DNA of 64,000 bases from Dyella sp. A6 (lineage in GTDB: Bacteria > Pseudomonadota > Gammaproteobacteria > Xanthomonadales > Rhodanobacteraceae). The position numbers and the translations under genes are program-made. Every line of letters begins with the position of its first letter. The stretch's first letter is position 1. Below are positions 9,858 through 18,129 of the stretch, in pieces. Below the pieces are notes generated by a model, which was not told the origin of the DNA, ran no database searches, and was given only the letters and a program-made list of their open reading frames with translations. The stretch spans positions 2,232,001 to 2,296,000 of the forward strand of contig NZ_CP132911.1 in the NCBI RefSeq assembly GCF_036320485.1, read 5' to 3'.

Positions 9858-10340
9858 TCAAGGCAATACTTCGCAACCGGCCCGGTCGACCTGTGCCAGC
9901 AAGGTATCGACGCGGCCCTGACCGGGCAATTCGAGCATTGGCGCGACGTCATGCAGCGGCAGCAGCACGAACGCCCGCTGCGCAATGCGTGGATGCGGCA
10001 AGGTCAGACGCTCATCGTCGATTCGCACGCCGTCCATGTGCAGTACGTCGAGATCCAGTGTCCGTGGCCCCCAGCGCTCGCCGTCGCGCAGGCGGCCGGC
10101 GGCCCGCTCCATCGCCAGCAACGCATCGAGCAAGGCATGCGGCGACAGAGACGTCTCCAGCGCGGCCACCGCGTTGACGAACTGCGGCTGCTCGCGCACG
10201 CCCCACGGCGGAGTCAGGTACAGCCGCGAGCGTGCCAGCATCCGGCTACCAGGCAAGGCGGCCAGGCCATCCAGCGCATCCAGCACCTGCCGTTTGGGGT
10301 CGCCCAGATTGCTGCCCAGCGCGACATAAGCGCGATGCAT
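9858..10340 (-). CDS. folK: HPPK: 6-hydroxymethyl-7,8-dihydropterin pyrophosphokinase
   Basis: FolK transfers pyrophosphate from ATP to 6-hydroxymethyl-dihydropterin in folate synthesis. The 160-residue product starts AYVALGSNLGDP and includes FVNAVAALET and the signature RWGPRTLDLDVL, followed by LPHPRIAQRAFVLLPL. The start is 6 bp downstream of the pcnB stop, so the two are cotranscribed. The same pcnB-folK-pan order occurs in many gammaproteobacteria. Confidence 0.97.
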   Translation of the reverse strand: MHRAYVALGSNLGDPKRQVLDALDGLAALPGSRMLARSRLYLTPPWGVREQPQFVNAVAALETSLSPHALLDALLAMERAAGRLRDGERWGPRTLDLDVLHMDGVRIDDERLTLPHPRIAQRAFVLLPLHDVAPMLELPGQGRVDTLLAQVDRAGCEVLP

Positions 10341-10346
10341 AGGCGG

Positions 10347-11753
10347 CTATTTGCCGGTGGGCTTGCGGCGTCGGCGACGACGCTTGCGTGGCGGGGCACT
10401 CGACAACTCGGCCTCGACGACATGACTGCCATGGCCAGGCAAGGCCGCCGCCAGGGTCTCGTGCGGCAACTGCTGCGCGTGATCCCACCACTGGCCCAGC
10501 TCGCGCATGGCCGGAGATTCATGCGAACGCAGCAACAGGAAATCGAAGGCGGCACGGAAACGCGGATGCGTCAGCAGGCGGAAAACCTTCTTCCGCTGGA
10601 TCTGTTCGAAGCGCGGCTGCAATGACCAGATCTCCTCCATCGTGAAGGTGAATCGCCGCGGAATCGCCACCCGCTGGCACTGTTCGCCGACCACATGCAT
10701 GGCCGCACGAGCCCAGGCCTCGTCAGGAGCGCGATCCTGCTCGATCAGCAGCTGCGCCTGATCACGCACTTCACCCCACAGCAGCACCGCGAACAGGAAC
10801 GCAGGAGTTACCGACTTGCCCTCCGCGACACGCTCGTCGGTGTTCGCCAGGCCCTGCTCGACCAGCGCGCGAAGCGCCTCGTCACCACGCTCCAGCGCCC
10901 GTGCCGTGGCCGGAAACATGTACTTGAGCAGGCCGCACTTCTCGAGCATGCGGAAGCTCTTCAACCCATGCCCGGCGAGGAACATCTTCAGCGACTCGTC
11001 GAACAGGCGCGCTGGCGAAGCCTCGCCAAGCAGGTCGCCCAGCTCCGCGAACGGTGCTGCCGCCGCCCTGTCGATGCTGAAACCGAGCTTCGCAGCGAGA
11101 CGAACCGCCCGCAGCATGCGGACCGGGTCCTCGCGGTAGCGCGTGGCCGGGTCGCCGATCAGCCGCAGCACGCGGTCGTCGAGATCCTGCATGCCGCCGA
11201 CATAGTCGCGCACCGAGAAGTCGCTGATGTCGTAGTACATGGCATTGACGCGGAAGTCGCGCCGCAGCGCGTCTTCCTCGATCGAACCCCAGACGTTGTC
11301 GCGCACGATGCGCCCGTCCACGATGTGACGCTCGCCTTCGCTACCCTCTTCTTCGCCGGTGCCGCGGAAGGTCGCGACCTCGATGATCTCCGGGCCGAAC
11401 ACCACGTGCGCGAGACGGAAGCGCCGTCCGATCAGGCGGCAGTTGCGGAACAGCTTCTTGACCTCGTCCGGGGTGGCATTGGTGGCCACGTCGAAGTCTT
11501 TCGGCTCGCCGCCAAGCAACAGGTCGCGCACCGCGCCACCCACGAGAAAGGCGTCGTAGCCCGCCTCGTGCAACCGGTACAGCACGCGCAATGCGGCCTT
11601 GCTGATGTGCTTGCGGGAAATGATGTGCTGTTCACGCGGAATGACTCGCAACGCGTGCACAGGTTCAGTCCTTGCTTTCGGGTTCAAGCGGTCGGAATCC
11701 TTGCGGAAAATCTGCCGGGTAGAGTTGTCCGGTCGCGGAGCCATGCCCTGCAT
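10347..11753 (-). CDS. pcnB: Poly(A) polymerase I
   Basis: PcnB adds poly(A) tails to RNA 3' ends and promotes their decay. The nucleotidyltransferase head contains FLVGGAVRDLLLGGEPKDFDVATNA near residue 70, FRNCRLIGRRFRLAHV and DALRRDFRVNAMYYD. RNA-binding segments follow (RYREDPVRMLRAVRLAAKLGF). The C-terminus ends in an Arg/Lys-rich tail (KRRRRRRKP). The 468-residue length is normal for PcnB and longer than CCA-adding enzymes. The first 30 residues are not conserved in my recollection, so a start a little downstream is possible. It is divergent from the tRNA-Glu gene. Confidence 0.93.
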   Translation of the reverse strand: MQGMAPRPDNSTRQIFRKDSDRLNPKARTEPVHALRVIPREQHIISRKHISKAALRVLYRLHEAGYDAFLVGGAVRDLLLGGEPKDFDVATNATPDEVKKLFRNCRLIGRRFRLAHVVFGPEIIEVATFRGTGEEEGSEGERHIVDGRIVRDNVWGSIEEDALRRDFRVNAMYYDISDFSVRDYVGGMQDLDDRVLRLIGDPATRYREDPVRMLRAVRLAAKLGFSIDRAAAAPFAELGDLLGEASPARLFDESLKMFLAGHGLKSFRMLEKCGLLKYMFPATARALERGDEALRALVEQGLANTDERVAEGKSVTPAFLFAVLLWGEVRDQAQLLIEQDRAPDEAWARAAMHVVGEQCQRVAIPRRFTFTMEEIWSLQPRFEQIQRKKVFRLLTHPRFRAAFDFLLLRSHESPAMRELGQWWDHAQQLPHETLAAALPGHGSHVVEAELSSAPPRKRRRRRRKPTGK

Positions 11754-11823
11754 ACCGGTTCAGCCGGCCCGAACGGCACCGTGCGGAATAAACCGCAGGA
11801 TACACATCGGCTGCACGAGGGCA

Positions 11824-11851
11824 TTGCCGGACGAAACAATTCGGCTATACT
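11824..11851 (+). promoter_or_regulatory. Sigma-70 promoter for tRNA-Glu
   Basis: TTGCCG (11824-11829) and TATACT (11846-11851) are separated by 16 bp and lie 20 bp upstream of the tRNA. Both hexamers are close to the consensus, which stands out in this GC-rich sequence. Confidence 0.6.
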
Positions 11852-11871
11852 ACCGCGCCTCGCAACAATAC

Positions 11872-11947
11872 GCTCCCATCGTCTAGTGGCCCAGGACACC
11901 GCCCTCTCAAGGCGGGAACACGAGTTCGAACCTCGTTGGGAGCGCCA
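11872..11947 (+). tRNA. tRNA-Glu (anticodon CTC)
   Basis: The 76-nt sequence folds as a full cloverleaf. Acceptor GCTCCCA pairs with TGGGAGC, the anticodon stem CCGCC/GGCGG encloses the loop CTCTCAA with anticodon CTC (reads GAG), and the T arm is CGAGG/CCTCG with TTCGAAC-type loop. Discriminator G and CCA are encoded. It stands alone between pcnB (-) and fdxA (+). Confidence 0.96.
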
Positions 11948-12069
11948 TTCTTGCTTCACCTGCGCGATCGGCAGCGGTCGCGGCCCGTAGCGCAGCGATG
12001 CCCCTTTCGGCACCCGCCGCCACGATCAGGTGACGCACGCGGTCGTAGTTTTCACGAAAGGCAGGCCTC

Positions 12070-12393
12070 ATGACCTTCGTCGTTACCGACAACTGCATCA
12101 AGTGCAAGTACACGGACTGCGTCGAGGTCTGCCCTGTCGACGCCTTTCACGAAGGCCCGAATTTCCTGGTGATCGACCCGGACGAGTGCATCGACTGCAC
12201 CCTGTGCGAACCGGAGTGCCCGGCGAATGCCATCTATCCGGAAGACGACGTCCCGGCCGGCCAGGAAGGCTTCGTCCCCCTGAATGCCGAGCTCGCGAAA
12301 GACTGGCCGGTGATTACCGAGCGCAAGGACGCCCCGGCCGACGCCAAGGAATGGGAAGGCAAGCCGAACAAGCTGTCCCTGCTGCAACGCTGA
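12070..12393 (+). CDS. fdxA: Seven-iron ferredoxin FdxA
   Basis: This small electron carrier holds one [3Fe-4S] and one [4Fe-4S] cluster. The N-terminus [20 protein letters not shown] gives the first cysteine set, and [16 protein letters not shown] the second. The 107-residue length and the acidic C-terminal extension ([21 protein letters not shown]) are typical of the Azotobacter-type FdxA. A GGCAGG-type ribosome site precedes the ATG. Confidence 0.96.
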   Translation: MTFVVTDNCIKCKYTDCVEVCPVDAFHEGPNFLVIDPDECIDCTLCEPECPANAIYPEDDVPAGQEGFVPLNAELAKDWPVITERKDAPADAKEWEGKPNKLSLLQR

Positions 12394-12458
12394 ACAGGCC
12401 TGCTTCGCGTCGCCTCGCTTCCGCGAAGCACGCCAGCCATCATCACACCAGCCCAAAC

Positions 12459-12486
12459 GAAAACGCCGCCCAAGGGCGGCGTTTTC
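12459..12486. terminator. Bidirectional intrinsic terminator between fdxA and the BamC-like gene
   Basis: GAAAACGCCGCCC, a two-base loop and GGGCGGCGTTTTC form a stem with A-run and T-run flanks, so it can stop transcription on both strands. It lies between converging fdxA (+) and the lipoprotein gene (-). Confidence 0.85.
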
Positions 12487-12510
12487 AATGGCGACGCGGA
12501 AAACCGCTAC

Positions 12511-13095
12511 TCAGCGCACGCCGAGGCTGGACTTCAGCGCGCCGATCACCTTGGCCACGGCCGCCGCATTGCCCTGCGCCCGGACCTCGCTGCCGTTCTG
12601 ACCGCTGGTCGCGACACTAACTTGCACCGGATAGGTGGCAGCGCCCTTGGCCTGCTTGCTGTCGTGATGGAACATGCGATGGAAGAAGCCTTCCTTGTGG
12701 CCCGACAGCGGCGCCGCCGTCACGTCCAGCGCGTAGGTATGCGCGCTGTCGTCGTGCGACTGCACGGTGCCGATGGCACCCGACTGCAGCGCCTTGGCCA
12801 CGCGGCCGTAGGTGTCGTCCACGCTGGAAGCCAGCACGAAACCATCGGAAATGACGCCACCATTGACGCCGAACCGGGAGGTGGCGCCACTGGAGGTCGG
12901 CTGATTGGCGCCGGGCGGCGGAATGACCAGCGCCTCGCTGGCGGTCGGGGTGTCCAGACCCGGAGGAATCTCCAGTGGCGACTCCTGCTTGGCGGTGTCC
13001 CACGCCTTGGTCGAACGGAACATGCCGCAGCCCGAAAGCAGCAGGCCGGTAAGCGCCAGGGCCGGCAGGGCAACGGCGAGCGAGGTTTTCTTCAT
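12511..13095 (-). CDS. bamC: BamC/NlpB-like outer-membrane lipoprotein
   Basis: The 194-residue product has a lipoprotein signal peptide with lipobox LLSGC (Cys near residue 23). After that comes KAWDTAKQESPLEIPPGLDTP, resembling the N-terminal lasso of BamC. The protein is shorter than E. coli BamC (344 residues) and seems to have one folded domain ending in VAKVIGALKSSLGVR. It is directly downstream of dapA on the same strand, the conserved dapA-bamC arrangement. From sequence and context I infer a lipoprotein of the outer-membrane protein assembly (BAM) complex; the symbol rests mainly on synteny. Confidence 0.7.
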   Translation of the reverse strand: MKKTSLAVALPALALTGLLLSGCGMFRSTKAWDTAKQESPLEIPPGLDTPTASEALVIPPPGANQPTSSGATSRFGVNGGVISDGFVLASSVDDTYGRVAKALQSGAIGTVQSHDDSAHTYALDVTAAPLSGHKEGFFHRMFHHDSKQAKGAATYPVQVSVATSGQNGSEVRAQGNAAAVAKVIGALKSSLGVR

Positions 13096-13134
13096 GGAGT
13101 CATATTCCGTCAGGTAAGTCGGGCGGCCGCTTTA

Positions 13135-14028
13135 TCAGGCAGCGTCCGCCAAGGATGCCAGAGTCGCCAGTTCCTTGCGCAGCAAAGCCCGCGCAGGACC
13201 TTCTTCCAGTTCTACCAGTGGCAACCGCGGCATGGCCAGGCCAAGCCCCAGTTCGGGCAGGCCAGCCTTGACCGCGATCGGGTTCGGCGCGCATTCGAGC
13301 GCCTTTAGCAAGGGGTCGAGCATTGCCCCACAGCGCGCCGTACCGTCCCGATCACCACCCGTGGCCGCATCACACAGCGCCCGAAACACCCTGGGCACCA
13401 GATTCGCCACCACCGAGATGGTGCCAGCCGCGCCGGCCAGCATGGCCTCGCCAGCTGTCGCGTCGTCACCGGACAGATAGACGAAATCCGGGCGCACAAG
13501 TTCCGCAAGGGCGCGAATGCGCGCGGCGTCGCCCCGTGCTTCCTTGATGCCCACGATCATCGGATGATCGTGCAACCTGGCCACCGTCGCTGGCTCGATA
13601 TCGCATGCAGTGCGGCTTGGCACGTTGTAGAGCACCACCGGCAAGCCGCCCTGCTCCGCCACCTCGAGGAAATGACGGCGCATGCCTTCCTGGGTCGGGC
13701 GCACGTAGTACGGCGCCACCACCAGTGCCGCGTCGGCACCGAGCTTCCGCGCCCGACGGGTCAGCGCGACGGTCTTGGCCGTACCCGCCTCGCCGGTTCC
13801 GGCGATCACCGGGATACGGCCAGCCACACGCTCCACCGCGAAGGCCAGCAGGCGATCGTACTCGTCGTGTTCGAGCATGTGCGCCTCGCCAGTGGAACCG
13901 GCCACCACGACCGCCTGCGTGCCGCCCTCGAGCTGGCTGTCGAGCAAGCGCCCGAACGCCGACAGGTCGAGTGCGCCATCCGCCCCGAACGGGGTAGCCA
14001 GGGCACAGATGCTTCCGCGAATGCTCAT
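13135..14028 (-). CDS. dapA: 4-hydroxy-tetrahydrodipicolinate synthase
   Basis: DapA condenses pyruvate with aspartate semialdehyde on the way to lysine and diaminopimelate. It is a TIM barrel with the Schiff-base Lys in IVGIKEARGD and the catalytic Tyr in VVLYNVPSRTA; the substrate loop AGSTGEAHML is near residue 43. I use the ATG at 14028 (MSIRGSICALATPFGADG), which gives 297 residues, the normal size. The open frame to 14370 covers the divergent gcvR. It precedes the BamC-like gene by 39 bp. Confidence 0.96.
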   Translation of the reverse strand: MSIRGSICALATPFGADGALDLSAFGRLLDSQLEGGTQAVVVAGSTGEAHMLEHDEYDRLLAFAVERVAGRIPVIAGTGEAGTAKTVALTRRARKLGADAALVVAPYYVRPTQEGMRRHFLEVAEQGGLPVVLYNVPSRTACDIEPATVARLHDHPMIVGIKEARGDAARIRALAELVRPDFVYLSGDDATAGEAMLAGAAGTISVVANLVPRVFRALCDAATGGDRDGTARCGAMLDPLLKALECAPNPIAVKAGLPELGLGLAMPRLPLVELEEGPARALLRKELATLASLADAA

Positions 14029-14140
14029 TGCGTGTTCCGCATGAAACCGAACTGCTGATCTTACTTGCGGGCTCGCCAAGCGGACAAGTAAGCTGGGCGG
14101 ACCGCCCTTTCGACCGCGTCGAGCGGGACTCTTGCAGGCC

Positions 14141-14704
14141 ATGCCCTTGAACCGCTCCGCCAGCCGCACCGGCAACGACCACCAGCTACTGATCCAGACG
14201 CTCACACCCTCCAGCCATGCCCCGCTGCTTGGCCTCGCCAAACGCATTGCCGACGCCGGCTGCAACCTGTCCGACGCGAGGGTTTCCAGCATCGGCGACG
14301 ACACCTCGCTGATGCTGCTGGCAACCGGCTCATGGGACGCCATCGCCAAGCTGGAAACGGCACTGACCAAGCTGAGCCGCGACGACAGCCTGCGCCTCGT
14401 GCACTACCGCACCGAGCCGCGCGCACCCAGCGGCAACCTGCTGCCTTACCTGGTCGAAGTGGTGGCGGCCGACCGCCCCGGCATCCTGGTGCAGATCGTG
14501 GATTTCTTCAGCCGCCTGCAGATCAGCGTGGAACAGCTCAGCTCGATGCGCTACCACGCCATGCAGACGGGCGCGGCGATGTTCCAGGCCCAGTTCACCG
14601 TGGGGATTCCCGCCGAGCTGCATATCGCCGCGGTACGGGACGATTTTCTCGAATTCTGCGATGGTCTGAATCTGGATGCGATCATGGACCCGGTGAAGTT
14701 CTAG
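14141..14704 (+). CDS. gcvR: ACT-domain regulator, GcvR-like
   Basis: The 187-residue product has two ACT-type segments: one starting HAPLLGLAKRIADAGCNLSDARVSSIGDD and one starting VVAADRPGILVQIVDFFSRLQISVEQL. This layout is that of GcvR, which in E. coli binds GcvA and represses the glycine-cleavage operon. I prefer the ATG at 14141; a TTG nine bases earlier is also in frame. The order dapA divergent from gcvR-bcp is the same as in E. coli, supporting the assignment. Whether it controls glycine cleavage here is inference. Confidence 0.82.
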   Translation: MPLNRSASRTGNDHQLLIQTLTPSSHAPLLGLAKRIADAGCNLSDARVSSIGDDTSLMLLATGSWDAIAKLETALTKLSRDDSLRLVHYRTEPRAPSGNLLPYLVEVVAADRPGILVQIVDFFSRLQISVEQLSSMRYHAMQTGAAMFQAQFTVGIPAELHIAAVRDDFLEFCDGLNLDAIMDPVKF

Positions 14705-14724
14705 CATGCCCCCAAGCATGGCAA

Positions 14725-14747
14725 CTGACAAGGCTGTCATCTGTCAT
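14725..14747 (+). promoter_or_regulatory. Tandem CTGTCAT heptamers upstream of bcp
   Basis: CTGACA at 14725 is followed by two abutting copies of CTGTCAT (14734-14740 and 14741-14747), about 65 bp before the peroxiredoxin start. The unit equals a Pho-box half-site but the 7-bp period differs from the 11-bp Pho spacing, so the regulator is unknown and this may be part of the promoter. Confidence 0.25.
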
Positions 14748-14809
14748 CACAACCGCGCTAGTCTCTGCCTCGCAGACAGGCGAAACCCCGTCGGGTTTCC
14801 GGAGAGACC

Positions 14810-15271
14810 ATGCCGACACTCGGAAAGAAAGTCCCCGCACTTAAAGGTGCCACGGGCGACGGCTCCACGCTGAAGCTCGCCGACCTCAAGGGCCAATGGG
14901 TCGTGGTGTATTTCTACCCCAAGGACTCGACCCCCGGCTGTACCAACGAAGCCAAAGACTTCCGCGACCTCTACCCGACCTTCCGCAAGCGCCATGCCGA
15001 GATCATCGGCGTCTCGCGCGACTCGGTGAAATCCCACGCCAACTTCGCCGCCAAGCAGGAGCTGCCGTTCCCGCTGGTGTCCGACCCGGACGAGACATGG
15101 TGCGGCGCCTTCGACGTGATCCACGAAAAAGTGCTCTACGGCAAGCGCTACCTTGGTGTGGTGCGCAGCACCTTCCTGATCGACCCGGACGGCAAGCTCG
15201 CCGCCGAATGGCGCGGCGTGAAAGTGCCGGGCCATGCGCAGGCCGTTCTCGACGCCATTCCCGCCAAGTGA
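14810..15271 (+). CDS. bcp: PrxQ/Bcp-type thiol peroxidase
   Basis: This peroxiredoxin reduces hydrogen peroxide and organic hydroperoxides with thioredoxin. The peroxidatic Cys is C44 in KDSTPGCTNEAKDF. The E. coli-type resolving Cys five residues later is absent. Another Cys, C98 in DETWCGAFDVI, occurs in many proteobacterial PrxQ proteins and might resolve, or the enzyme may act as a 1-Cys type. The 153-residue length is typical. It follows gcvR on the same strand. Confidence 0.93.
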   Translation: MPTLGKKVPALKGATGDGSTLKLADLKGQWVVVYFYPKDSTPGCTNEAKDFRDLYPTFRKRHAEIIGVSRDSVKSHANFAAKQELPFPLVSDPDETWCGAFDVIHEKVLYGKRYLGVVRSTFLIDPDGKLAAEWRGVKVPGHAQAVLDAIPAK

Positions 15272-15353
15272 TCCTGACACACGCCGACCGTCCGACCGTG
15301 ACATGCCGCATGTCGCGCATCCATTTCTGCATCTCCAGCGAGGTTGCTTCCGC

Positions 15354-16733
15354 ATGACCGAAGGCAAGCGCATCTACGTCCTGGATACCAACGTGCTGCT
15401 GCACGACCCCACGTCACTGTTCCGTTTCGAAGAGCACGACGTGTTCATTCCGATGACCGTACTGGAAGAACTGGACGACAAGAAGAAAGGCGGCTCGGAA
15501 GTATCGCGCAACGGCCGCCAGGTCAGCCGTTTCCTCAACGAACTGATCGAACGCGGCAACGGCCATGGCATCAGCAACGGCATTGAGCTGTACAACCCGC
15601 AGGGCGTAAGTCTGAAACGAGGCAACGCCGTCGGTCGTCTGTACTTCCAGCAGCGCACCACCAACGGACACGGCAAGGCCGACAACCAGATCCTTTCCGC
15701 GGTTATCGAACTGCGCGAGCAGTCGCCGGACCGTGCGGTGGTACTGGTCAGCAAGGACATCAACCTCCGCATCAAGGCGAAGATCTACGGCATCCACGCC
15801 GAGGACTACGAAAACGATCGCGCGCTGGACGACTTCGCCCTGCTGTTCACCGGTTCGGCCGAACTGCCCGAGCACTTCTGGGACCAGCATCCCGAAGTGC
15901 ATTCCTGGAACGAGCACGGCAGCACCTACTACCGGCTCGACATGCACGAGGACGAGGACTGGTACCCCAACCAGTGCCTGTACCTGCCCGGCGACAACAG
16001 CGTGGAGCTGCGCGTGCTGCAGGTCGACGGACAACAGGCCACGCTGGCACTGCTGGGCGACCACAGCCATCCCAGCCACAGCGTCTGGGGCATCGCCGCG
16101 CGCAACCGCGAACAGAACTTCGCGCTCAACGTGCTGATGGACCCCAATGTGGACTTCGTCACCCTGCTCGGCACAGCCGGCACCGGCAAGACCCTGCTGG
16201 CCCTGGCCGCCGGCTTGGCCCAGGTGATGGACCAGCAGCGCTACCGCGAGATCATCATGACCCGCGCCACCGTGAGCGTCGGCGAGGACATCGGCTTCCT
16301 GCCCGGCACCGAGGAAGAAAAGATGACGCCCTGGATGGGAGCACTCACCGACAACCTCGAAGTGCTGGCCAATCCCGAGGAAGGCGGCTCATGGGGCCGT
16401 CAGGCGACCAACGACCTGCTCGCTTCGCGCATCAAGATCCGCTCGCTGAACTTCATGCGCGGCCGTACCTTCCTGTCGCGCTACCTGATCATCGACGAGG
16501 CGCAGAACCTCTCGCCCAAGCAGATGAAGACCCTGATCACCCGCGCCGGCCCCGGCACCAAGATCGTCTGCCTGGGCAACGTGGAGCAGATCGACACGCC
16601 CTACCTCACCGAGACCACCTCGGGACTTACCTACGCGGTGGACCGCTTCAAGAACTGGGAGCACTCGGCGCATATCACGCTGCGTCGAGGCGAGCGTTCC
16701 CGGCTGGCCGATTTCGCCTCGGAAGCACTGTAG
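15354..16733 (+). CDS. PIN-PhoH fusion ATPase (YlaK/PhoH2-like)
   Basis: The 459-residue protein joins an N-terminal PIN nuclease-like domain (YVLDTNVLLHDPTSLFRFEE, residues about 7-150) to a C-terminal PhoH ATPase domain. The ATPase shows Walker A GTAGTGKTLLALAAGLAQ (about residue 270) and Walker B YLIIDEAQNLSPKQMKTLITR. Members of the PhoH2 group are reported RNA helicase/RNases; the cellular role here is unknown. I use the ATG at 15354 (MTEGKRIYVLDTN), preceded by AGCGAGG; the frame remains open to 15234 inside bcp. It is 82 bp downstream of bcp. Confidence 0.9.
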   Translation: MTEGKRIYVLDTNVLLHDPTSLFRFEEHDVFIPMTVLEELDDKKKGGSEVSRNGRQVSRFLNELIERGNGHGISNGIELYNPQGVSLKRGNAVGRLYFQQRTTNGHGKADNQILSAVIELREQSPDRAVVLVSKDINLRIKAKIYGIHAEDYENDRALDDFALLFTGSAELPEHFWDQHPEVHSWNEHGSTYYRLDMHEDEDWYPNQCLYLPGDNSVELRVLQVDGQQATLALLGDHSHPSHSVWGIAARNREQNFALNVLMDPNVDFVTLLGTAGTGKTLLALAAGLAQVMDQQRYREIIMTRATVSVGEDIGFLPGTEEEKMTPWMGALTDNLEVLANPEEGGSWGRQATNDLLASRIKIRSLNFMRGRTFLSRYLIIDEAQNLSPKQMKTLITRAGPGTKIVCLGNVEQIDTPYLTETTSGLTYAVDRFKNWEHSAHITLRRGERSRLADFASEAL

Positions 16734-16751
16734 CGACAAACCCTGCAGGCG

Positions 16752-16783
16752 GTCCGGCGTGCCAACCAAACGGCACGCCGGAC
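16752..16783. terminator. 12-bp inverted repeat downstream of the PhoH-like gene
   Basis: GTCCGGCGTGCC, an 8-base loop and GGCACGCCGGAC form a perfect stem 18 bp after the stop. No T-run follows, so it could be a Rho-assisted stop or an mRNA-protecting hairpin. Confidence 0.45.
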
Positions 16784-16896
16784 ACCGTTGACGCATTGAT
16801 CTGCATCAAGCCGCAACAGCCGGTTTCGCTTGACTTGAGACATGGCGGCCACATACTCGTGGCCTGCCGTCCGGCAGCGTGAACTGGCCCCCGTCG

Positions 16897-17844
16897 ATGG
16901 ATTTCCTCAGCCCCCGCTTTATCGCTCTCTACATTCTGCTGGCATTCGTGCTGTGCGTGCTGCTGGTGCACCTGCGCGGCCGGGCGCGACTGCGCTTCGA
17001 CCGCCAGCTGGTCGACCACTCCGCCGTGTTCGCGCCGTACAACCTGCTGATGTACGCATTCTCGGCGGTCCCGGCCCGACCGATTCTCGACCGCCGCGGC
17101 TTCCCGCAGCTGGACCTGCTGCAGGCCAACTGGCAGACCATCCGCGAGGAAGCCCTGACCCTGTTCGACGAAGGCCACATCCGGGCTGCCGAACGCAACA
17201 ACGACGCCAGTTTCAACAGCTTCTTCAAGCAGGGCTGGAAGCGTTTCTACCTCAAATGGTACGGCGAGCCACTGGCCTCGGCCGAAGCGCTCTGCCCGAA
17301 GACGGTCGCGCTGCTGAACTCCATCCCCAGCATCAAGGCCGCGATGTTCGCCACGCTGGCGCCGAACAGCAAGCTGAACCCGCACCGCGACCCGTTTGCC
17401 GGCTCGCTGCGCTACCACCTCGGCCTGATTACCCCGAATTCGCGCGACTGCCGCATCTTCGTGGATGGCGAAGAACATGCCTGGGGCGACGGCAAGGACG
17501 TGGTGTTCGACGAAACCTATGTGCACTGGGTCGAAAACAAGACCGACCAGACCCGGGTCATTCTGTTCGCCGACGTCGAGCGCCCGCTGCGCTCACGGCT
17601 GGTCGGCGCCATCAACAAACGTGTGGGGGCGTTCATGGGAAAAATCACGGCATCGCCCAACACCGAATCGCCGGAAGAGAAAACCGGATTCGTCAATCGC
17701 GTGTTCGCACTCAATCAGCGCCATCGCGACCGCAGCCGCGCTTTCAAGAAGAAGTACCCCAGGCTGTTCCGCGCACTCAAGTACGCCGGCATGCTGCTGC
17801 TGATCTGGCTGATTTTCCTCGCGCCCTGGCCTTTCACGCGCTGA
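16897..17844 (+). CDS. Aspartyl/asparaginyl beta-hydroxylase family, LpxO-like lipid A hydroxylase
   Basis: The protein has one N-terminal membrane segment (FIALYILLAFVLCVLLVHL) and a cytoplasmic Fe(II)/2-oxoglutarate dioxygenase domain. Visible active-site elements are LNPHRDPFAGSLRYHLGL (His-x-Asp iron ligands), ETYVHWVENKTDQTRVILF (distal His and the Arg that binds 2-oxoglutarate). The C-terminus has a second hydrophobic stretch (MLLLIWLIFLAPW). LpxO enzymes put a 2-hydroxyl on a lipid A acyl chain; the substrate is inferred from family likeness. I use the ATG at 16897; a GTG at 16879 is in frame. Confidence 0.82.
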   Translation: MDFLSPRFIALYILLAFVLCVLLVHLRGRARLRFDRQLVDHSAVFAPYNLLMYAFSAVPARPILDRRGFPQLDLLQANWQTIREEALTLFDEGHIRAAERNNDASFNSFFKQGWKRFYLKWYGEPLASAEALCPKTVALLNSIPSIKAAMFATLAPNSKLNPHRDPFAGSLRYHLGLITPNSRDCRIFVDGEEHAWGDGKDVVFDETYVHWVENKTDQTRVILFADVERPLRSRLVGAINKRVGAFMGKITASPNTESPEEKTGFVNRVFALNQRHRDRSRAFKKKYPRLFRALKYAGMLLLIWLIFLAPWPFTR

Positions 17845-17902
17845 CCGTCACGCTCGGCGACAGCTATGCGTCCTTGACTTGTTGCCCTTCGTGGAAACCG
17901 TC

Positions 17903-17965
17903 ATGGCCCCCAAGACCGCCCAGTTCCAGAAACTCCGTCCACGCCTGTTCGGCCTGGCGGTGTGA
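17903..17965 (+). pseudogene. N-terminal scrap of an ECF sigma factor
   Basis: A 20-codon frame encodes MAPKTAQFQKLRPRLFGLAV and stops. FxxLRPRLFGLA is the start of sigma region 2 in SigJ/ECF41-like sigma factors, which normally continue YRMLGS. Nothing like the remainder is seen before icd. I read it as the leftover 5' end of a deleted gene in the 285-bp gap between the LpxO-like gene and icd. Confidence 0.4.
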
Positions 17966-18079
17966 CCCCGATCAACGCCTGGAACCGCGTCGCCATACCC
18001 TCGAAAACGGAACCGGGTCACCACCAGCCCGGCCGGCATTGACCCTTCCGACAGGCGTGCCGGACGAACCCCGGAAACG

Positions 18080-18109
18080 CGAACGCCGCGGCAAGTGCCG
18101 CGGCGTTCG
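18080..18109. terminator. Strong hairpin downstream of icd
   Basis: CGAACGCCGCGGC, loop AAGT and GCCGCGGCGTTCG form a perfect 13-bp stem 20 bp beyond the icd stop. It lacks a T-run but its position between convergent genes suggests a terminator. Confidence 0.55.
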
Positions 18110-18129
18110 AGACGAAACGCTCAGGTTGT

